A DNA stretch of 64,000 nt, from assembly GCA_017443985.1 (NCBI GenBank), contig JAFSXR010000060.1, positions 1 through 64,000 on the forward strand. Reading direction: 5' to 3'. The DNA is from Synergistaceae bacterium. GTDB taxonomy: Bacteria; Synergistota; Synergistia; Synergistales; Aminobacteriaceae. The stretch's first letter is position 1. The number at the start of each line of letters is the position of its first letter. Both the position numbers and the translations under genes were made by a program. The notes under the pieces were generated by a model, which was given only the letters and a program-made list of their open reading frames with translations, was not told where the DNA came from and did not search any database. Below, piece by piece: positions 51,086 through 60,272 of the stretch.

Positions 51086-52108
51086 ATGATAAACATTGCA
51101 ATTTTAGGACTTGGGACAGTAGGCGGCGGTGTCGCTGAAGTCATTGAAAAAAATCAGCTCGAAATAAAAAAAGTTTTGGGCGAAGATCTACACGTCAAAT
51201 ATATTCTCGACATTCGAGACCTGCCCGGCGTTGTCAAAGATATAAACACAATCATCAACGACCCTGATATTAAAGTCGTCTGCGAAACAATGGGAGGCAA
51301 AGAACCTGCCTACACTTACACGCATTTAGCATTAGAGCACGGCATTTCCGTCTGCACTTCAAATAAAGAACTCGTTGACGCTCACGGCGTGGAATTAAGC
51401 GCAATAGCTCGCGATCATCATTGCAGTTATTTATTTGAAGCGAGCGTCGGCGGAGGTATTCCGCTCTTGAGGACAATACGCGAGGCCTGCGGACATGAAA
51501 AAATTTCAAAGATCGCAGGGATTTTGAACGGCACTTGCAATTATATTTTAACGAACATGAAAGCCGGAAGAGACTTTGCGGACGTTCTCAAAGAAGCTCA
51601 AGAAAAGGGCTTTGCCGAAAGAAATCCGGCGGCTGACGTTGAGGGCCACGACACAGCAAGAAAAATTGCTATCCTTGCGTCGATGGTATCGGGCAAAAAA
51701 TTTTCTTATGAGCAGGTTTCCTGCGAGGGCATCACGAATATTACTCCCGAAGATTTTGCCGAAGCCGAAGCAAAAGGAATGTCGATAAAGCTGCTAGGAG
51801 TTTATGACGCTGAAAATAACAGCGTGCTCGTAGCTCCGCATTTAATCCCGAAAGAACACGCGCTTTATAACGTCAACGGAGTTTTCAATGGAATTTTAAT
51901 TCACGGCAACATGGTTGATGATTTAATGTTCTACGGAAGGGGCGCAGGAAAACTTCCGACAGCCAGCGCGGTTGTCTCTGACGTTATCGAATGTGCAAAG
52001 AACATCGGAAAAAATATCAACAACAACTTCGCCGACTTGGAGCCTGCTAACGTCAATAAAGCTCCCGAAAAACCGCAGGGGCAGAAATTTAGAGTACTAG
52101 ACAGTTAG
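51086..52108 (+). CDS. hom: homoserine dehydrogenase
   Basis: Reduces aspartate semialdehyde to homoserine. NAILGLGTVGGGV-type N-terminus (MINIAILGLGTVGGGVAEV), TSNKELV, EASVGGGIPLLRTI, GILNGTCNYILT and AERNPAADVEGHD are family motifs. 340 residues: no C-terminal ACT regulatory domain, so feedback by threonine is probably absent or weak. ATG 51086 with GAGG upstream; the long frame from 51029 lies inside asd. Confidence 0.96.
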   Translation: MINIAILGLGTVGGGVAEVIEKNQLEIKKVLGEDLHVKYILDIRDLPGVVKDINTIINDPDIKVVCETMGGKEPAYTYTHLALEHGISVCTSNKELVDAHGVELSAIARDHHCSYLFEASVGGGIPLLRTIREACGHEKISKIAGILNGTCNYILTNMKAGRDFADVLKEAQEKGFAERNPAADVEGHDTARKIAILASMVSGKKFSYEQVSCEGITNITPEDFAEAEAKGMSIKLLGVYDAENNSVLVAPHLIPKEHALYNVNGVFNGILIHGNMVDDLMFYGRGAGKLPTASAVVSDVIECAKNIGKNINNNFADLEPANVNKAPEKPQGQKFRVLDS

Positions 52109-52167
52109 GAGGTAGGAATTAGGAGTTAGGAATTAAAAAACTTCCTGCCTCCTCCCTCCTAACTCCA
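52104..52167. repeat. paired heptad arrays forming a large hairpin between hom and lysC, locus 10
   Basis: GTTAGGAGGTAGGAATTAGG and onward (52104-52134) is followed after 6 nt by its approximate reverse complement (52141-52167). As RNA this folds into a long imperfect stem and could terminate or attenuate transcription ahead of lysC. Confidence 0.75.
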
Positions 52168-52178
52168 ACTTGAATAAA

Positions 52179-53495
52179 ATGATTAAGGTTGTTAAATTTG
52201 GCGGAAGTTCATTAGCCGACGCGAAACAATTTCAAAAAGTCAGCAACATAATTCACAGCGACGAGTCAAGAGTTTTTGTCGTTCCCTCAGCACCCGGAAA
52301 AAGATATAATGCAGACATAAAAGTTACGGATCTTTTGTACGAATGTTACGAGCTTGCAGCCGCCGGGAAAAATATTTATGAGCCGTTCTTGGCCGTCAAG
52401 GACAGATATAACGAGATAATTCAGGGACTTGGCCTAAATTTTTCGTTGAAAGACGCTTTTGACGGGATAGAAAATAAATTACTTCAATCGCCCGAAAAAG
52501 ATTACACTGCTTCACGCGGAGAGTATCTCAACGGCTTAATAATGGCAAATTTTTTGGGCTATGATTTTATTGATGCGGCGGACGTGATTTTTTTTGACGA
52601 GCACGGAAATTTTGACGCGGTTAAAACAAATTCTATTTTGTCGGCTGAACTTGCAAAGCATGAACGCGCAGTCGTGCCGGGATTTTACGGAACGGACTTT
52701 GACGGAAAAATAAAAACTTTTTCACGCGGAGGCTCCGACATAACCGGCTCAATCGTAGCGGCAGCGTGCCGGGCTGTCGTTTACGAGAACTGGACGGACG
52801 TTTCAGGACTTTTGATGGCCGACCCTCATATAGTTTCAAACCCTGCCGTCATGAAAAGCATAACTTACAGAGAATTAAGAGAGCTTGCTTACATGGGCGC
52901 AAGCGTAATTCACGAGGACGCTATTTTTCCTGTTAAGAAGGCCGGGATCCCTATTAACATTCGCAACACTAACAGGCCCGAAGACAGCGGAACATGGATC
53001 GTCGAAAACACGGCGCGCCGTTCAAAATATACGATAACGGGAATAGCAGGACGGAAAAATTTTTGTTCAATCGTGATTGCAAAAGATTTAATGCACTCGC
53101 AGCCGGATTTTTATAGAAAAGTCGTGCAGTGCTTTGAAGAAAAAAATATTCCGCTTGAGCATATACTATCCGGCATTGACACGATGACTGTTATTGTTCA
53201 CGAGAGCAAATTTATCGAGCATGAGCAGGAAGTTTTGCGCCGTATCACAAAATTAGCGCAGCCGGAGTCGCTTGAGGTCGAGTCGGGAATTTCTTTAATA
53301 GCGGTCGTAGGCCGGTGCATGAAGTCTCAAGCCGGTACAGCCGCAAAAATTTTCAGCTCGCTGGCCGACGCAAGAATTAACGTCCGCATGATCGATCAGG
53401 GAGCTTCGGAATTAAATATAATCGTGGGAGTTCTTAACGAAGATTTTGAGCGCGCTATAAGATCAATTTATCACATTTTTGTTGATGTTATCTGA
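52179..53495 (+). CDS. lysC: aspartate kinase
   Basis: Phosphorylates aspartate, first step of the pathway of which asd and hom are the next. MIKVVKFGGSSLADAKQFQK start, FSRGGSDITGSIVAAA, ENWTDVSGL (substrate/ATP sites), and tandem ACT domains at the C-terminus (SIVIAKDLM, ISLIAVVGRCMKS with GTAAKIFSSL). 438 aa. Start is ATG 52179; a TTG at 52170 is open in frame. No ribosome site is visible because the heptad hairpin ends just upstream, which may affect translation. Confidence 0.95.
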   Translation: MIKVVKFGGSSLADAKQFQKVSNIIHSDESRVFVVPSAPGKRYNADIKVTDLLYECYELAAAGKNIYEPFLAVKDRYNEIIQGLGLNFSLKDAFDGIENKLLQSPEKDYTASRGEYLNGLIMANFLGYDFIDAADVIFFDEHGNFDAVKTNSILSAELAKHERAVVPGFYGTDFDGKIKTFSRGGSDITGSIVAAACRAVVYENWTDVSGLLMADPHIVSNPAVMKSITYRELRELAYMGASVIHEDAIFPVKKAGIPINIRNTNRPEDSGTWIVENTARRSKYTITGIAGRKNFCSIVIAKDLMHSQPDFYRKVVQCFEEKNIPLEHILSGIDTMTVIVHESKFIEHEQEVLRRITKLAQPESLEVESGISLIAVVGRCMKSQAGTAAKIFSSLADARINVRMIDQGASELNIIVGVLNEDFERAIRSIYHIFVDVI

Positions 53496-53539
53496 ATAAC
53501 TAACACACACATAATTTTTTTGAAAAGGAGAAAATTTTT

Positions 53540-54097
53540 ATGCCACAAGATATTTTAGTCATTGACTGTCAGTATGATTTCATCGACGGGACTCTTGCCT
53601 GCCTTCATTCTGACAAGGCCGTAAAAAATATAATCGCCCTCATTAATTCAAAGCCCGGCGCAAGAATTTTTTACTCCGCCGACAATCACAGCATAAATCA
53701 CTGCAGTTATATTCAAAACGGCGGAACGTGGCCGGTACACTGCCAAGCAGGCACTCACGGCGCGGAAATTCACGAGGATTTTTATTCTGACGTTAAAGAC
53801 CCTTTACAGCGTCCTAACGAAGAAAATATTTATTACAAGGGCGAAAATGACGCGCTCGAAGAATATTCAGCCTTTAACGCAAAAAATAAAGCGGGCCGCG
53901 AAATTAATCAGGACATCGGCAGCGACGTTTTAGCCTGTGGAATTGCTAGCGAGTTCTGCGTCCGTGAAAGCGTCTTAGCTTTGTTAAAGTCCGGGCGTTC
54001 TGTTGAAGTTGATGAGAATCTGCTCGGCTGGGTCGATGAAAAAAATCATCGTAAAAATCTCGAAGAATTAAAAACTTTGGGAGTAAAAATTTCATGA
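53540..54097 (+). CDS. isochorismatase-family hydrolase, probable nicotinamidase
   Basis: Cysteine hydrolase fold. The aspartate in VIDCQYDFIDG, lysine in YYKGEND and cysteine in GIASEFCVRESVLALL form the Asp-Lys-Cys triad, with metal ligands suggested by SADNHSINHCS. TWPVHCQAGTHGAE is typical of PncA nicotinamidases, which feed nicotinate into NAD salvage. 185 aa. AAAGGAG lies 10 nt before the ATG. Overlaps the HAD gene by 4 nt. Confidence 0.85.
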   Translation: MPQDILVIDCQYDFIDGTLACLHSDKAVKNIIALINSKPGARIFYSADNHSINHCSYIQNGGTWPVHCQAGTHGAEIHEDFYSDVKDPLQRPNEENIYYKGENDALEEYSAFNAKNKAGREINQDIGSDVLACGIASEFCVRESVLALLKSGRSVEVDENLLGWVDEKNHRKNLEELKTLGVKIS

Positions 54098-54705
54098 TCT
54101 CAACAATAATTTTTGACATCGGCAACGTTTTAATTGACTTCGACTGGCAAGGCTTCATGGAAAGAGAATTTCCCGGCGCGGACAAAAATTTAATTGACAG
54201 GCTTGACGAGGCCGTATGGGGCAGCGGACGCTGGGACAGGCTCGACGCTGGCGACGAACCTGAAAAAGTTTTTAGGAGCATAATTGACTACGCCCCCGAA
54301 CACGAAAAAGAATTGCGGAAAATTTTTGAGAACGTCGGCGACACCCTCAAAAGGCGCGCTTCGACTCCGGCATGGCTCAAAGAAATGAAAGCGAGAGGCT
54401 ACAGACTGCTTTATCTCTCGAATTATTCACGCTACGTAATGGAAAAAAATCCCGAAGTTTTAGATTTTCTGCCGCTGCTTGACGGCGGAGTTTTTTCCTG
54501 CGACGTGAAATTAATCAAGCCCGACCCAAAAATTTATGAGTGCATAATAAAAAAATATAATCTCGTGCCGAGTGAGTGCGTTTTCATTGACGATTTAGAA
54601 AAAAATGTAAACGCCGCGAAAAAAATCGGCTTTCATGCTATTCAGTTTATAACATTCAAACAAGTTCAAGAGGACTTGAATAAATTTTTAACGGAGGAAA
54701 AATAA
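54094..54705 (+). CDS. HAD-superfamily phosphatase (YihX-like)
   Basis: Motif I FDIGNVLIDFDW (Gly in place of the second Asp, as in the YihX/epoxide-hydrolase-N group), motif II LLYLSNYS, motif III Lys in KLIKPDPKIY and motif IV FIDDLEKNVNAA. 203 aa; helical cap C1. Probably a sugar-phosphate or nucleotide phosphatase. ATGA overlap with the nicotinamidase gene suggests cotranscription. Confidence 0.87.
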   Translation: MISTIIFDIGNVLIDFDWQGFMEREFPGADKNLIDRLDEAVWGSGRWDRLDAGDEPEKVFRSIIDYAPEHEKELRKIFENVGDTLKRRASTPAWLKEMKARGYRLLYLSNYSRYVMEKNPEVLDFLPLLDGGVFSCDVKLIKPDPKIYECIIKKYNLVPSECVFIDDLEKNVNAAKKIGFHAIQFITFKQVQEDLNKFLTEEK

Positions 54706-54707
54706 AA

Positions 54708-55208
54708 ATGCAGAAAATTCGCTGGAACTTTTATATCACAGGAGGAATTTTAATTCTTCTCGGTGCTTTGACGTTTTTTTATCCGCTTGAAGCAATAATG
54801 ACGGTCGGTTTATTTATCGGCTGCGGCCTTGTTGCGTCAGGCTTGAATTATTTTTCGGGATTTTATTTTTTTGGGCTTAAAAGATTTATCGCGCTTGGCC
54901 TCTTGGATTTTATTGCGGGCGTGATAATGATTGCGCAGCCGGGAATTTCGGCGTTCTTTATGCCTTATGTAATAGGCTTGTGGTTTTTGCTGACGGGTAT
55001 TTCAAGAATGTGCGCGGCGTTTTGGCTCGGCGGTGCAGAAGTTCGCGGCTGGTGGTACATGTTAATTGACGGCATAGCTTTAATAATTTTTGCGTTCGCG
55101 ATGTTCGCTGCGCCGTTAATAAGTTCGATCTCGCTCATGATGCTTTTAGCAGGAATTTTAATCGCGTCAGGAGTGCTCTCGATTTTCGAGGGACGTTTAG
55201 TCAGGTAG
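54708..55208 (+). CDS. DUF308/HdeD-like membrane protein
   Basis: 166 residues with six membrane segments, paired as in the HdeD family (ILILLGALTFFYPLEAIMTVG, LLDFIAGVIMIAQPGISAFF, DGIALIIFAFAMFAAP, LMMLLAGILIASGVLSIFEG). HdeD relates to acid resistance in E. coli; role here unknown. Starts 2 nt after the HAD gene. Confidence 0.85.
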   Translation: MQKIRWNFYITGGILILLGALTFFYPLEAIMTVGLFIGCGLVASGLNYFSGFYFFGLKRFIALGLLDFIAGVIMIAQPGISAFFMPYVIGLWFLLTGISRMCAAFWLGGAEVRGWWYMLIDGIALIIFAFAMFAAPLISSISLMMLLAGILIASGVLSIFEGRLVR

Positions 55209-55290
55209 GAGTTAGGAAGTAGGAAGTTTTTGTTAGGCAAAAGCTATCTTCAAAAATCATGCATTACCTCCTACCTCCTAATTCCTAATT
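55203..55290. repeat. paired heptad arrays between convergent genes, locus 11
   Basis: AGGTAGGAGTTAGGAAGTAG (55203 onward to 55227) and its approximate complement TTACCTCCTACCTCCTAATT (55264-55290) flank 36 nt. The hairpin lies between the convergent DUF308 and clpB genes and could end both transcripts. Confidence 0.75.
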
Positions 55291-57870
55291 GAAAATAAGT
55301 TCTCCGGCTTTTACGTCAACATTAACGACAGCTTTCTCCCTAATTCCTCCTGCGATTAATGCGCGTGCCAGTTTCGTCTCTACGTTGTGAGTTATATATC
55401 TCTTCAGCGGCCTCGCCCCGTAAACGGGATCATAGCCTGCCGACGCAATGAAGCTCAAAGCCTCATCAGTGAAATTCAATTCTATTTGACGGTCTGCAAG
55501 TCTTTCAGAAAGATGACCGAGCAAAATTTTCACGATTTCTTTCACTTCGTCTTGACTTAACGGTTTGAAGAAAACTATATCGTCAACCCTGTTCAAAAAT
55601 TCCGGCCTGAAGTGTTCGCGCAACGCCTGCATGACTTCTTCACGAGCAGAAAGAGAAATCATGCCTCCGACAATTCCCTCAAGCAAAGCCTGCGAGCCGA
55701 TATTACTCGTCATAATTATTACGGTGTTCTTAAAATCAACGACGCGCCCATGACTGTCTGTAACTCTTCCGTCATCGAGGACCTGAAGCAAAATATTAAA
55801 GACATCGGGGTGAGCCTTTTCGATCTCGTCAAATAAAATTACGCTGTACGGCCTGCGCCTGACTGCTTCGGTTAATTGTCCGCCCTCGTCATAGCCGACG
55901 TATCCGGGAGGAGCTCCGACTAAGCGCGATACGGAGTGCTTCTCCATATATTCGCTCATGTCGATTCTTATCATGTTGTCCTCGCTGTCGAATAAAGCTT
56001 CAGCTAATGTCCGGGCAAGTTCCGTTTTTCCGACACCTGTCGGGCCAAGAAATATAAACGAACCGATCGGGCGTTTCGGGTCTTTAATTCCGCTTCTTGC
56101 TCTTAAAACTGCATCGGCAACTAAAGTAACGGCCTCGTCCTGACCGACTACGCGCTTGTGTAAAATTTCGTCGAGCTTCAATAATTTTTCGCGTTCGCCC
56201 TCCAGTAATCTATTAACAGGAATACCTGTCCAGCGGCTTACGAAGTCGGCTATCTCGTCCTCCGTAACAACCTCGCGCAGTAATTTTTTCTCGTCAGGTT
56301 TTGCGGAGTCGGCTTTAACTTTTTCCTTCGCCATTAAAACATTTTCGAGCTCGCGTAATTTTCCGTAGCGTAATTCAGCGGCTTTGCTTAAATCATATGC
56401 GCGCTCGGCTTTTTCAATTTCGGCCTTAATATTTTCAATTTCGGCGCGTAAATCTCTGATCCCTGCGATCGATTTTTTCTCAGCTTCATATTGAGCGCGT
56501 AAGGTGTCGGCTTCGGCGCGTGCCTCCTGCAATTCTTTCTGAAGAGCTTTTAATCTCTCCTTGCTTGCCTCGTCCTCTTCGTGCTTCAACGCGGCCTCTT
56601 CGATTTCAAGCTGTAAAACTTTTCTTGAGGCGTTATCAAGTTCCGTAGGCTGCGAATCAATTTCCGTCCTAATCATTGCGCAGGCTTCGTCAACTAAATC
56701 AATAGCTTTGTCAGGCAAAAATCTGTTCGTGATGTATCTGTTCGACAACACCGCCGCAGCTACAAGAGCATTATCGCGGATAGATACGCCGTGATGAGCC
56801 TGTAACTTTTCGCTTATGCCTCTTAAAATTGAAATAGTGTCCTCGACTGTCGGCTGTTCAACGTCAACTGGCTGAAAGCGTCTTGCTAATGCCGCGTCCT
56901 TCTCAATATATTTCCTGTATTCGTCAACTGTTGTCGCGCCAATGCAGTGAAGTTCTCCGCGTGCCAGCATAGGCTTTAACATGTTGCCTGCATCGACGGC
57001 TCCTTCGGCGGCTCCGGCTCCTACTATAGTATGAAGCTCATCAATGAATAATAAAATTCTTCCGTCGCTGTTTTTAATTTCATTGAGTACGGCTTTCAAT
57101 CTTTCTTCAAATTCACCGCGATATTTAGCACCTGCAACGAGCGAGCCCATATCGAGCGCAAAAACTGTCCTGTCCTTCAAACCTTCTGGGACATCTCCGC
57201 GCACAATTCTTTGAGCCAAGCCCTCAACGATTGCCGTTTTTCCTACGCCGGGATCGCCGATTAGGACGGGATTATTTTTAGTCTTGCGCGACAAAATTCT
57301 GATCACTCTGCGAATTTCATCATCACGACCTATAACGGGGTCGAGTTTGCCGTTCTTAGCCGCTTGAACTAAATCACGCCCGTACTTTTCAAGAGCTTCA
57401 TAAGTCGCTTCCGGGTCCGCGCTCTGAACACGCTGAGAGCCTCTGACTTCGGTCAGCACTTTCAAAAATTTTTCTTCTGTTACGTTAAATTCTTTCAATG
57501 ACTTTGAAATATTTATCATAGCCATGAATAAATGCTCAACCGAAATATATTCGTCTTTGAGATTTTTTGCGAACTCTCCGGCCTTTGTGAAAACATTTTC
57601 AAGTCTGTTAGTTATGTAAATTTTTCCCTGCTCAACTCCGCCGCCGGTAACTCTCGGAATTTTTGCAAGTTCTTCTTCAACGGATTTTTCCAGCATATCC
57701 GCGTTAATGTCCATTTTCTTTAATAATTGAGGTATAAGTCCGCCGTTGTCTTTAATTAAAGCTAAGAGCAAGTGCTCCGCGTCGACCTGCTGATGATTAT
57801 ATTCCGACGCTGTAGCCTGAGCGGCCGCCAGAGCCTCCTGACTCTTTCGCGTTAATTTGTTCATGTCCAT
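55285..57870 (-). CDS. clpB: ATP-dependent chaperone ClpB
   Basis: Hsp100 disaggregase. N-domain ([18 protein letters not shown], about 1-145), first AAA+ with [15 protein letters not shown], coiled-coil middle domain (about 405-520), second AAA+ with [18 protein letters not shown] and the arginine finger region, and C-terminal D2-small domain. 861 aa is standard. GGGAG lies 9 nt before the ATG. Element copy B sits about 90 nt upstream, where a heat-shock control element would be expected; no CIRCE inverted repeat was seen. Confidence 0.97.
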   Translation of the reverse strand: MDMNKLTRKSQEALAAAQATASEYNHQQVDAEHLLLALIKDNGGLIPQLLKKMDINADMLEKSVEEELAKIPRVTGGGVEQGKIYITNRLENVFTKAGEFAKNLKDEYISVEHLFMAMINISKSLKEFNVTEEKFLKVLTEVRGSQRVQSADPEATYEALEKYGRDLVQAAKNGKLDPVIGRDDEIRRVIRILSRKTKNNPVLIGDPGVGKTAIVEGLAQRIVRGDVPEGLKDRTVFALDMGSLVAGAKYRGEFEERLKAVLNEIKNSDGRILLFIDELHTIVGAGAAEGAVDAGNMLKPMLARGELHCIGATTVDEYRKYIEKDAALARRFQPVDVEQPTVEDTISILRGISEKLQAHHGVSIRDNALVAAAVLSNRYITNRFLPDKAIDLVDEACAMIRTEIDSQPTELDNASRKVLQLEIEEAALKHEEDEASKERLKALQKELQEARAEADTLRAQYEAEKKSIAGIRDLRAEIENIKAEIEKAERAYDLSKAAELRYGKLRELENVLMAKEKVKADSAKPDEKKLLREVVTEDEIADFVSRWTGIPVNRLLEGEREKLLKLDEILHKRVVGQDEAVTLVADAVLRARSGIKDPKRPIGSFIFLGPTGVGKTELARTLAEALFDSEDNMIRIDMSEYMEKHSVSRLVGAPPGYVGYDEGGQLTEAVRRRPYSVILFDEIEKAHPDVFNILLQVLDDGRVTDSHGRVVDFKNTVIIMTSNIGSQALLEGIVGGMISLSAREEVMQALREHFRPEFLNRVDDIVFFKPLSQDEVKEIVKILLGHLSERLADRQIELNFTDEALSFIASAGYDPVYGARPLKRYITHNVETKLARALIAGGIREKAVVNVDVKAGELIFN

Positions 57871-57944
57871 AATTTTTCACTCCCTTATAAAATTCTTAAC
57901 TAACTTTGACTAATTTTAGAACTGCTTAAAAAATTTTTCAATCC

Positions 57945-58055
57945 TTAAATTTTTTTTCGCGCAAAAAATTTTTGATTCTATTTTTTTTATCAGGCTCGTA
58001 AAAATTTATGGACGCTTAAAAAAATAAAAATTTTTGTAGGTGTAAATGTAGTGGT
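57945..58055 (-). repeat. AT-rich element, copy B (upstream of clpB)
   Basis: On the minus strand: ACTACATTTACACCTACA, AAATTT tracts, then AAATAGAATCAAAAATTTTT. Nearly identical in these blocks to copy A before hisZ, same orientation toward the gene, similar distance (about 90 nt) to the start codon. Confidence 0.65.
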
Positions 58056-58093
58056 AAAAAAAACAGTCCCGAAAAAAATTTTCGAGAACTGTT
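58056..58093 (-). terminator. terminator of the restriction-enzyme gene
   Basis: AACAGT/ACTGTT plus CGAAAA/TTTTCG stem with an internal loop (58062-58093), followed on the minus strand by six or more T. Confidence 0.75.
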
Positions 58094-58126
58094 CTTTCAG
58101 AAATTTTATCAGATGACGTGATTATA

Positions 58127-58855
58127 TCACGTATATTTATGCTTTATATTTTTCCACAGCGGCATGAAAATTTCTTTGCCGTAATAATTTTTATAAGCCC
58201 GCTTAAATTTTTTCTCCCATTGAGAAGCGCGGCAGTACATTTTTGAATCCATGTATAAACTTTCCCGGAAGGCCGACAAAAAATCTTCGAGGCAGTCAAA
58301 AACTTTCGAGACTTTTCTTCGTGCATACCAGCTGCACGGGCGTATTTCGTTAGCGATTCCGTCCTTGAACTGCACGGTCAGCGGCCACTCTGCCATAGTT
58401 TTCGTGATCTCCCAGATTTTTTTCAGCCATATGTCCGAAATTCTCAGCATGCCGGTAGCATCGTTCAATACGTAGCCGAAAATTAAATAGTCCGCGTCAA
58501 GGTGCCACGGACGCTCGATTAAATCCCTAGCAAAAAATTCAAACGCCGCGATGCTGAATCTTGGATTGTCGGCACAGTTGAAGGCTTTTATCTCAAGCCA
58601 GTCTTTCCTCAAATTTTTTTTGTTGAGATAAATATCAGGCGGCATTTGAGGTATCGGATTAGCCATAAAATCAAAACGGCTTCTTCTCAGCCACTCGCCG
58701 ACCCACGCTTGAATGACATCGCCTATAACATCGCGTCTTTTTATAGCAACGTCTATGTCGCCTAGCTGAAATTTTATGAAGCCGCCGAGCGATTTAATTC
58801 TATAATCAAGAATAAGTATCTTGTAGAGTTCCCGTGCTGTGATTACGTTTGCCAT
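58127..58855 (-). CDS. type II restriction endonuclease-like protein (HaeII/NgoBV-like), no adjacent methyltransferase
   Basis: PD-(D/E)XK nuclease signature: PPDIYLNKKN, then EIK in DWLEIKAFN. Also DADYLIFGY and DIWLKKIWEITKTMAEWPL, which from memory belong to the HaeII/NgoBV-type restriction enzymes. I use ATG 58855; the frame is open to 58915 but a plus-strand argG promoter and a minus-strand TGATAATAT lie there. No methyltransferase is adjacent: clpB on one side, argG on the other. Family assignment moderate; specificity unknown. Confidence 0.7.
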   Translation of the reverse strand: MANVITARELYKILILDYRIKSLGGFIKFQLGDIDVAIKRRDVIGDVIQAWVGEWLRRSRFDFMANPIPQMPPDIYLNKKNLRKDWLEIKAFNCADNPRFSIAAFEFFARDLIERPWHLDADYLIFGYVLNDATGMLRISDIWLKKIWEITKTMAEWPLTVQFKDGIANEIRPCSWYARRKVSKVFDCLEDFLSAFRESLYMDSKMYCRASQWEKKFKRAYKNYYGKEIFMPLWKNIKHKYT

Positions 58856-58903
58856 GTCTTTATTGCTGATTATTTCACCCTGTTTCACCGTGAAAATTTC
58901 GTG

Positions 58904-58912
58904 TGATATTAT
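58904..58912 (+). promoter_or_regulatory. argG: extended -10 of argG
   Basis: TGATATTAT, 44 nt before the argG ATG. No ArgR-type operator was recognised. Confidence 0.45.
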
Positions 58913-58956
58913 CATATTGAAAATTAATTTTTTCCAGAAAGAAGGATTTTTTTTAC

Positions 58957-60189
58957 ATGCCCGAAAAAAAAGGAAAAGCAGTACTCGCCTACAGCGGAGG
59001 GCTTGACACTTCCGTAGCTGTCATGTGGCTCACCGAACAGGGCTATGACGTTATAACAATGACTGCCGATGTCGGTCAAAAAGACGTAGACTTACAGGCG
59101 GCGAAATCAAAAGCTCTTCACAGCGGAGCTGTTAAGGCGTATATATTCGACCTCAAAAAAACTTTTGTTGAAAATTATGTTTATCCTTCGTTGAAAGCCA
59201 ACGCGATGTATCAGGGAACTTATCCGCTTGTCTCGGCACTGTCGCGTCCGTTAATCGCAAAGACCCTTGTTGACATTGCAAACAAAGAAGGAGCTGTCGC
59301 CGTTGCACACGGCTGCACAGGCAAAGGCCAGGACCAGGTTAGGATTGAAGTCTGCGCAACGGCGTTAAATCCTAAAATAAAAGTCCTTGCGCCCGTCCGC
59401 GATTGGCACTTCACACGCGAGGCCGAGATTGAATACGCTGCAAAGCACGGAATACCCGTAAGGGCTACTGCGGCTTCACCGTACAGCACTGACGATAATT
59501 TATGGGGACGTTCAATCGAGTGCGGACTGCTCGAAGACCCGTGGAACGAACCGCCTGAGGACGCTTACGAGATGACCTCGAACCCGATCGAGGGCCCGGA
59601 CGCTCCGGAATTTATTGAGATCAGCTTTGAGGGAGGCTTGCCTGTTGCTATCAATGGCGAAAGAATGAACGGCGTTGAATTAATCCAGAAGCTAAATAAA
59701 ATCGCCGGCCGTCATGGCATAGGGCGCGTCGATATGATTGAGGACAGGCTCGTAGGCTTTAAGTCCCGCGAAGTTTATGAGTGTCCCGGCTCGACTGCGT
59801 TATTAGCGGCTCATAGGGCTATGGAGACTTTGACGCTTGATAAGCAGGTCTTGAAAACAAAGCGCGAACTTGAGACAAGATTTGCCGAACTTACATACGA
59901 GGGCTACTGGTTCTCGCCTCTGCGCGATGCCATAAACGCTTTCATGAATGACACGCAAAAATATGTCAACGGCACTGTAAAAATGCGTTTGTTCAAAGGT
60001 CAGGCCGTTGTTCGCGGCTTAAAGACCTCGAAGAGCATTTACAGGCACGACCTAGCGACTTATTCCGAAGGCGATGCGTTTGATCATTCGGCGGCTGTAG
60101 GCTTCATTAACATCTGGGGACTTCCCGTCAGAACATGGACATCAACATGGCCGCGTCAGGACGAAGCAGAAATTCCTATTGAAGCGTAA
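58957..60189 (+). CDS. argG: argininosuccinate synthase
   Basis: Joins citrulline and aspartate with ATP. AVLAYSGGLDTSVAVMWL is the N-type PP-loop; AHGCTGKGQDQVR and TAASPYSTDDNLWGRSIECG are the citrulline/aspartate sites. 410 aa. Neighbouring argH is not in the window. Followed by a terminator containing heptad units. Confidence 0.97.
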   Translation: MPEKKGKAVLAYSGGLDTSVAVMWLTEQGYDVITMTADVGQKDVDLQAAKSKALHSGAVKAYIFDLKKTFVENYVYPSLKANAMYQGTYPLVSALSRPLIAKTLVDIANKEGAVAVAHGCTGKGQDQVRIEVCATALNPKIKVLAPVRDWHFTREAEIEYAAKHGIPVRATAASPYSTDDNLWGRSIECGLLEDPWNEPPEDAYEMTSNPIEGPDAPEFIEISFEGGLPVAINGERMNGVELIQKLNKIAGRHGIGRVDMIEDRLVGFKSREVYECPGSTALLAAHRAMETLTLDKQVLKTKRELETRFAELTYEGYWFSPLRDAINAFMNDTQKYVNGTVKMRLFKGQAVVRGLKTSKSIYRHDLATYSEGDAFDHSAAVGFINIWGLPVRTWTSTWPRQDEAEIPIEA

Positions 60190-60216
60190 AATTAAAAGTG
60201 TGATATAATTATCTAC

Positions 60217-60246
60217 GAGGAGTTAGGAAGGAATTAGGGAGTTGGG
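60217..60246. repeat. heptad repeat array, locus 12
   Basis: AGGAGTT AGGAAGG AATTAGGGAGTT; its last units form the left arm of the argG terminator. Confidence 0.65.
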
Positions 60247-60272
60247 TTTTTGCTCAGCTCCTTAATTTTTTT
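60232..60272 (+). terminator. terminator after argG
   Basis: AATTAGGGAGTTGG pairs with CAGCTCCTTAATT (several G-U), loop rich in T, followed by eight T. Confidence 0.7.

Noticed and set aside
6947-55290. Regularly spaced direct repeats suggesting CRISPR
   Set aside because: The heptad arrays have no spacers, unit length is 7 nt, and no cas gene is present.
57871-58000. CIRCE or other heat-shock operator before clpB
   Set aside because: No TTAGCACTC-N9-GAGTGCTAA repeat seen; only element copy B and A/T tracts.
60201-60272. TGATATAAT followed closely by a terminator, as for a very short RNA gene
   Set aside because: It could give a transcript of about 55 nt, but the stretch is mostly heptad repeat and the terminator of argG; nothing else supports an RNA gene.
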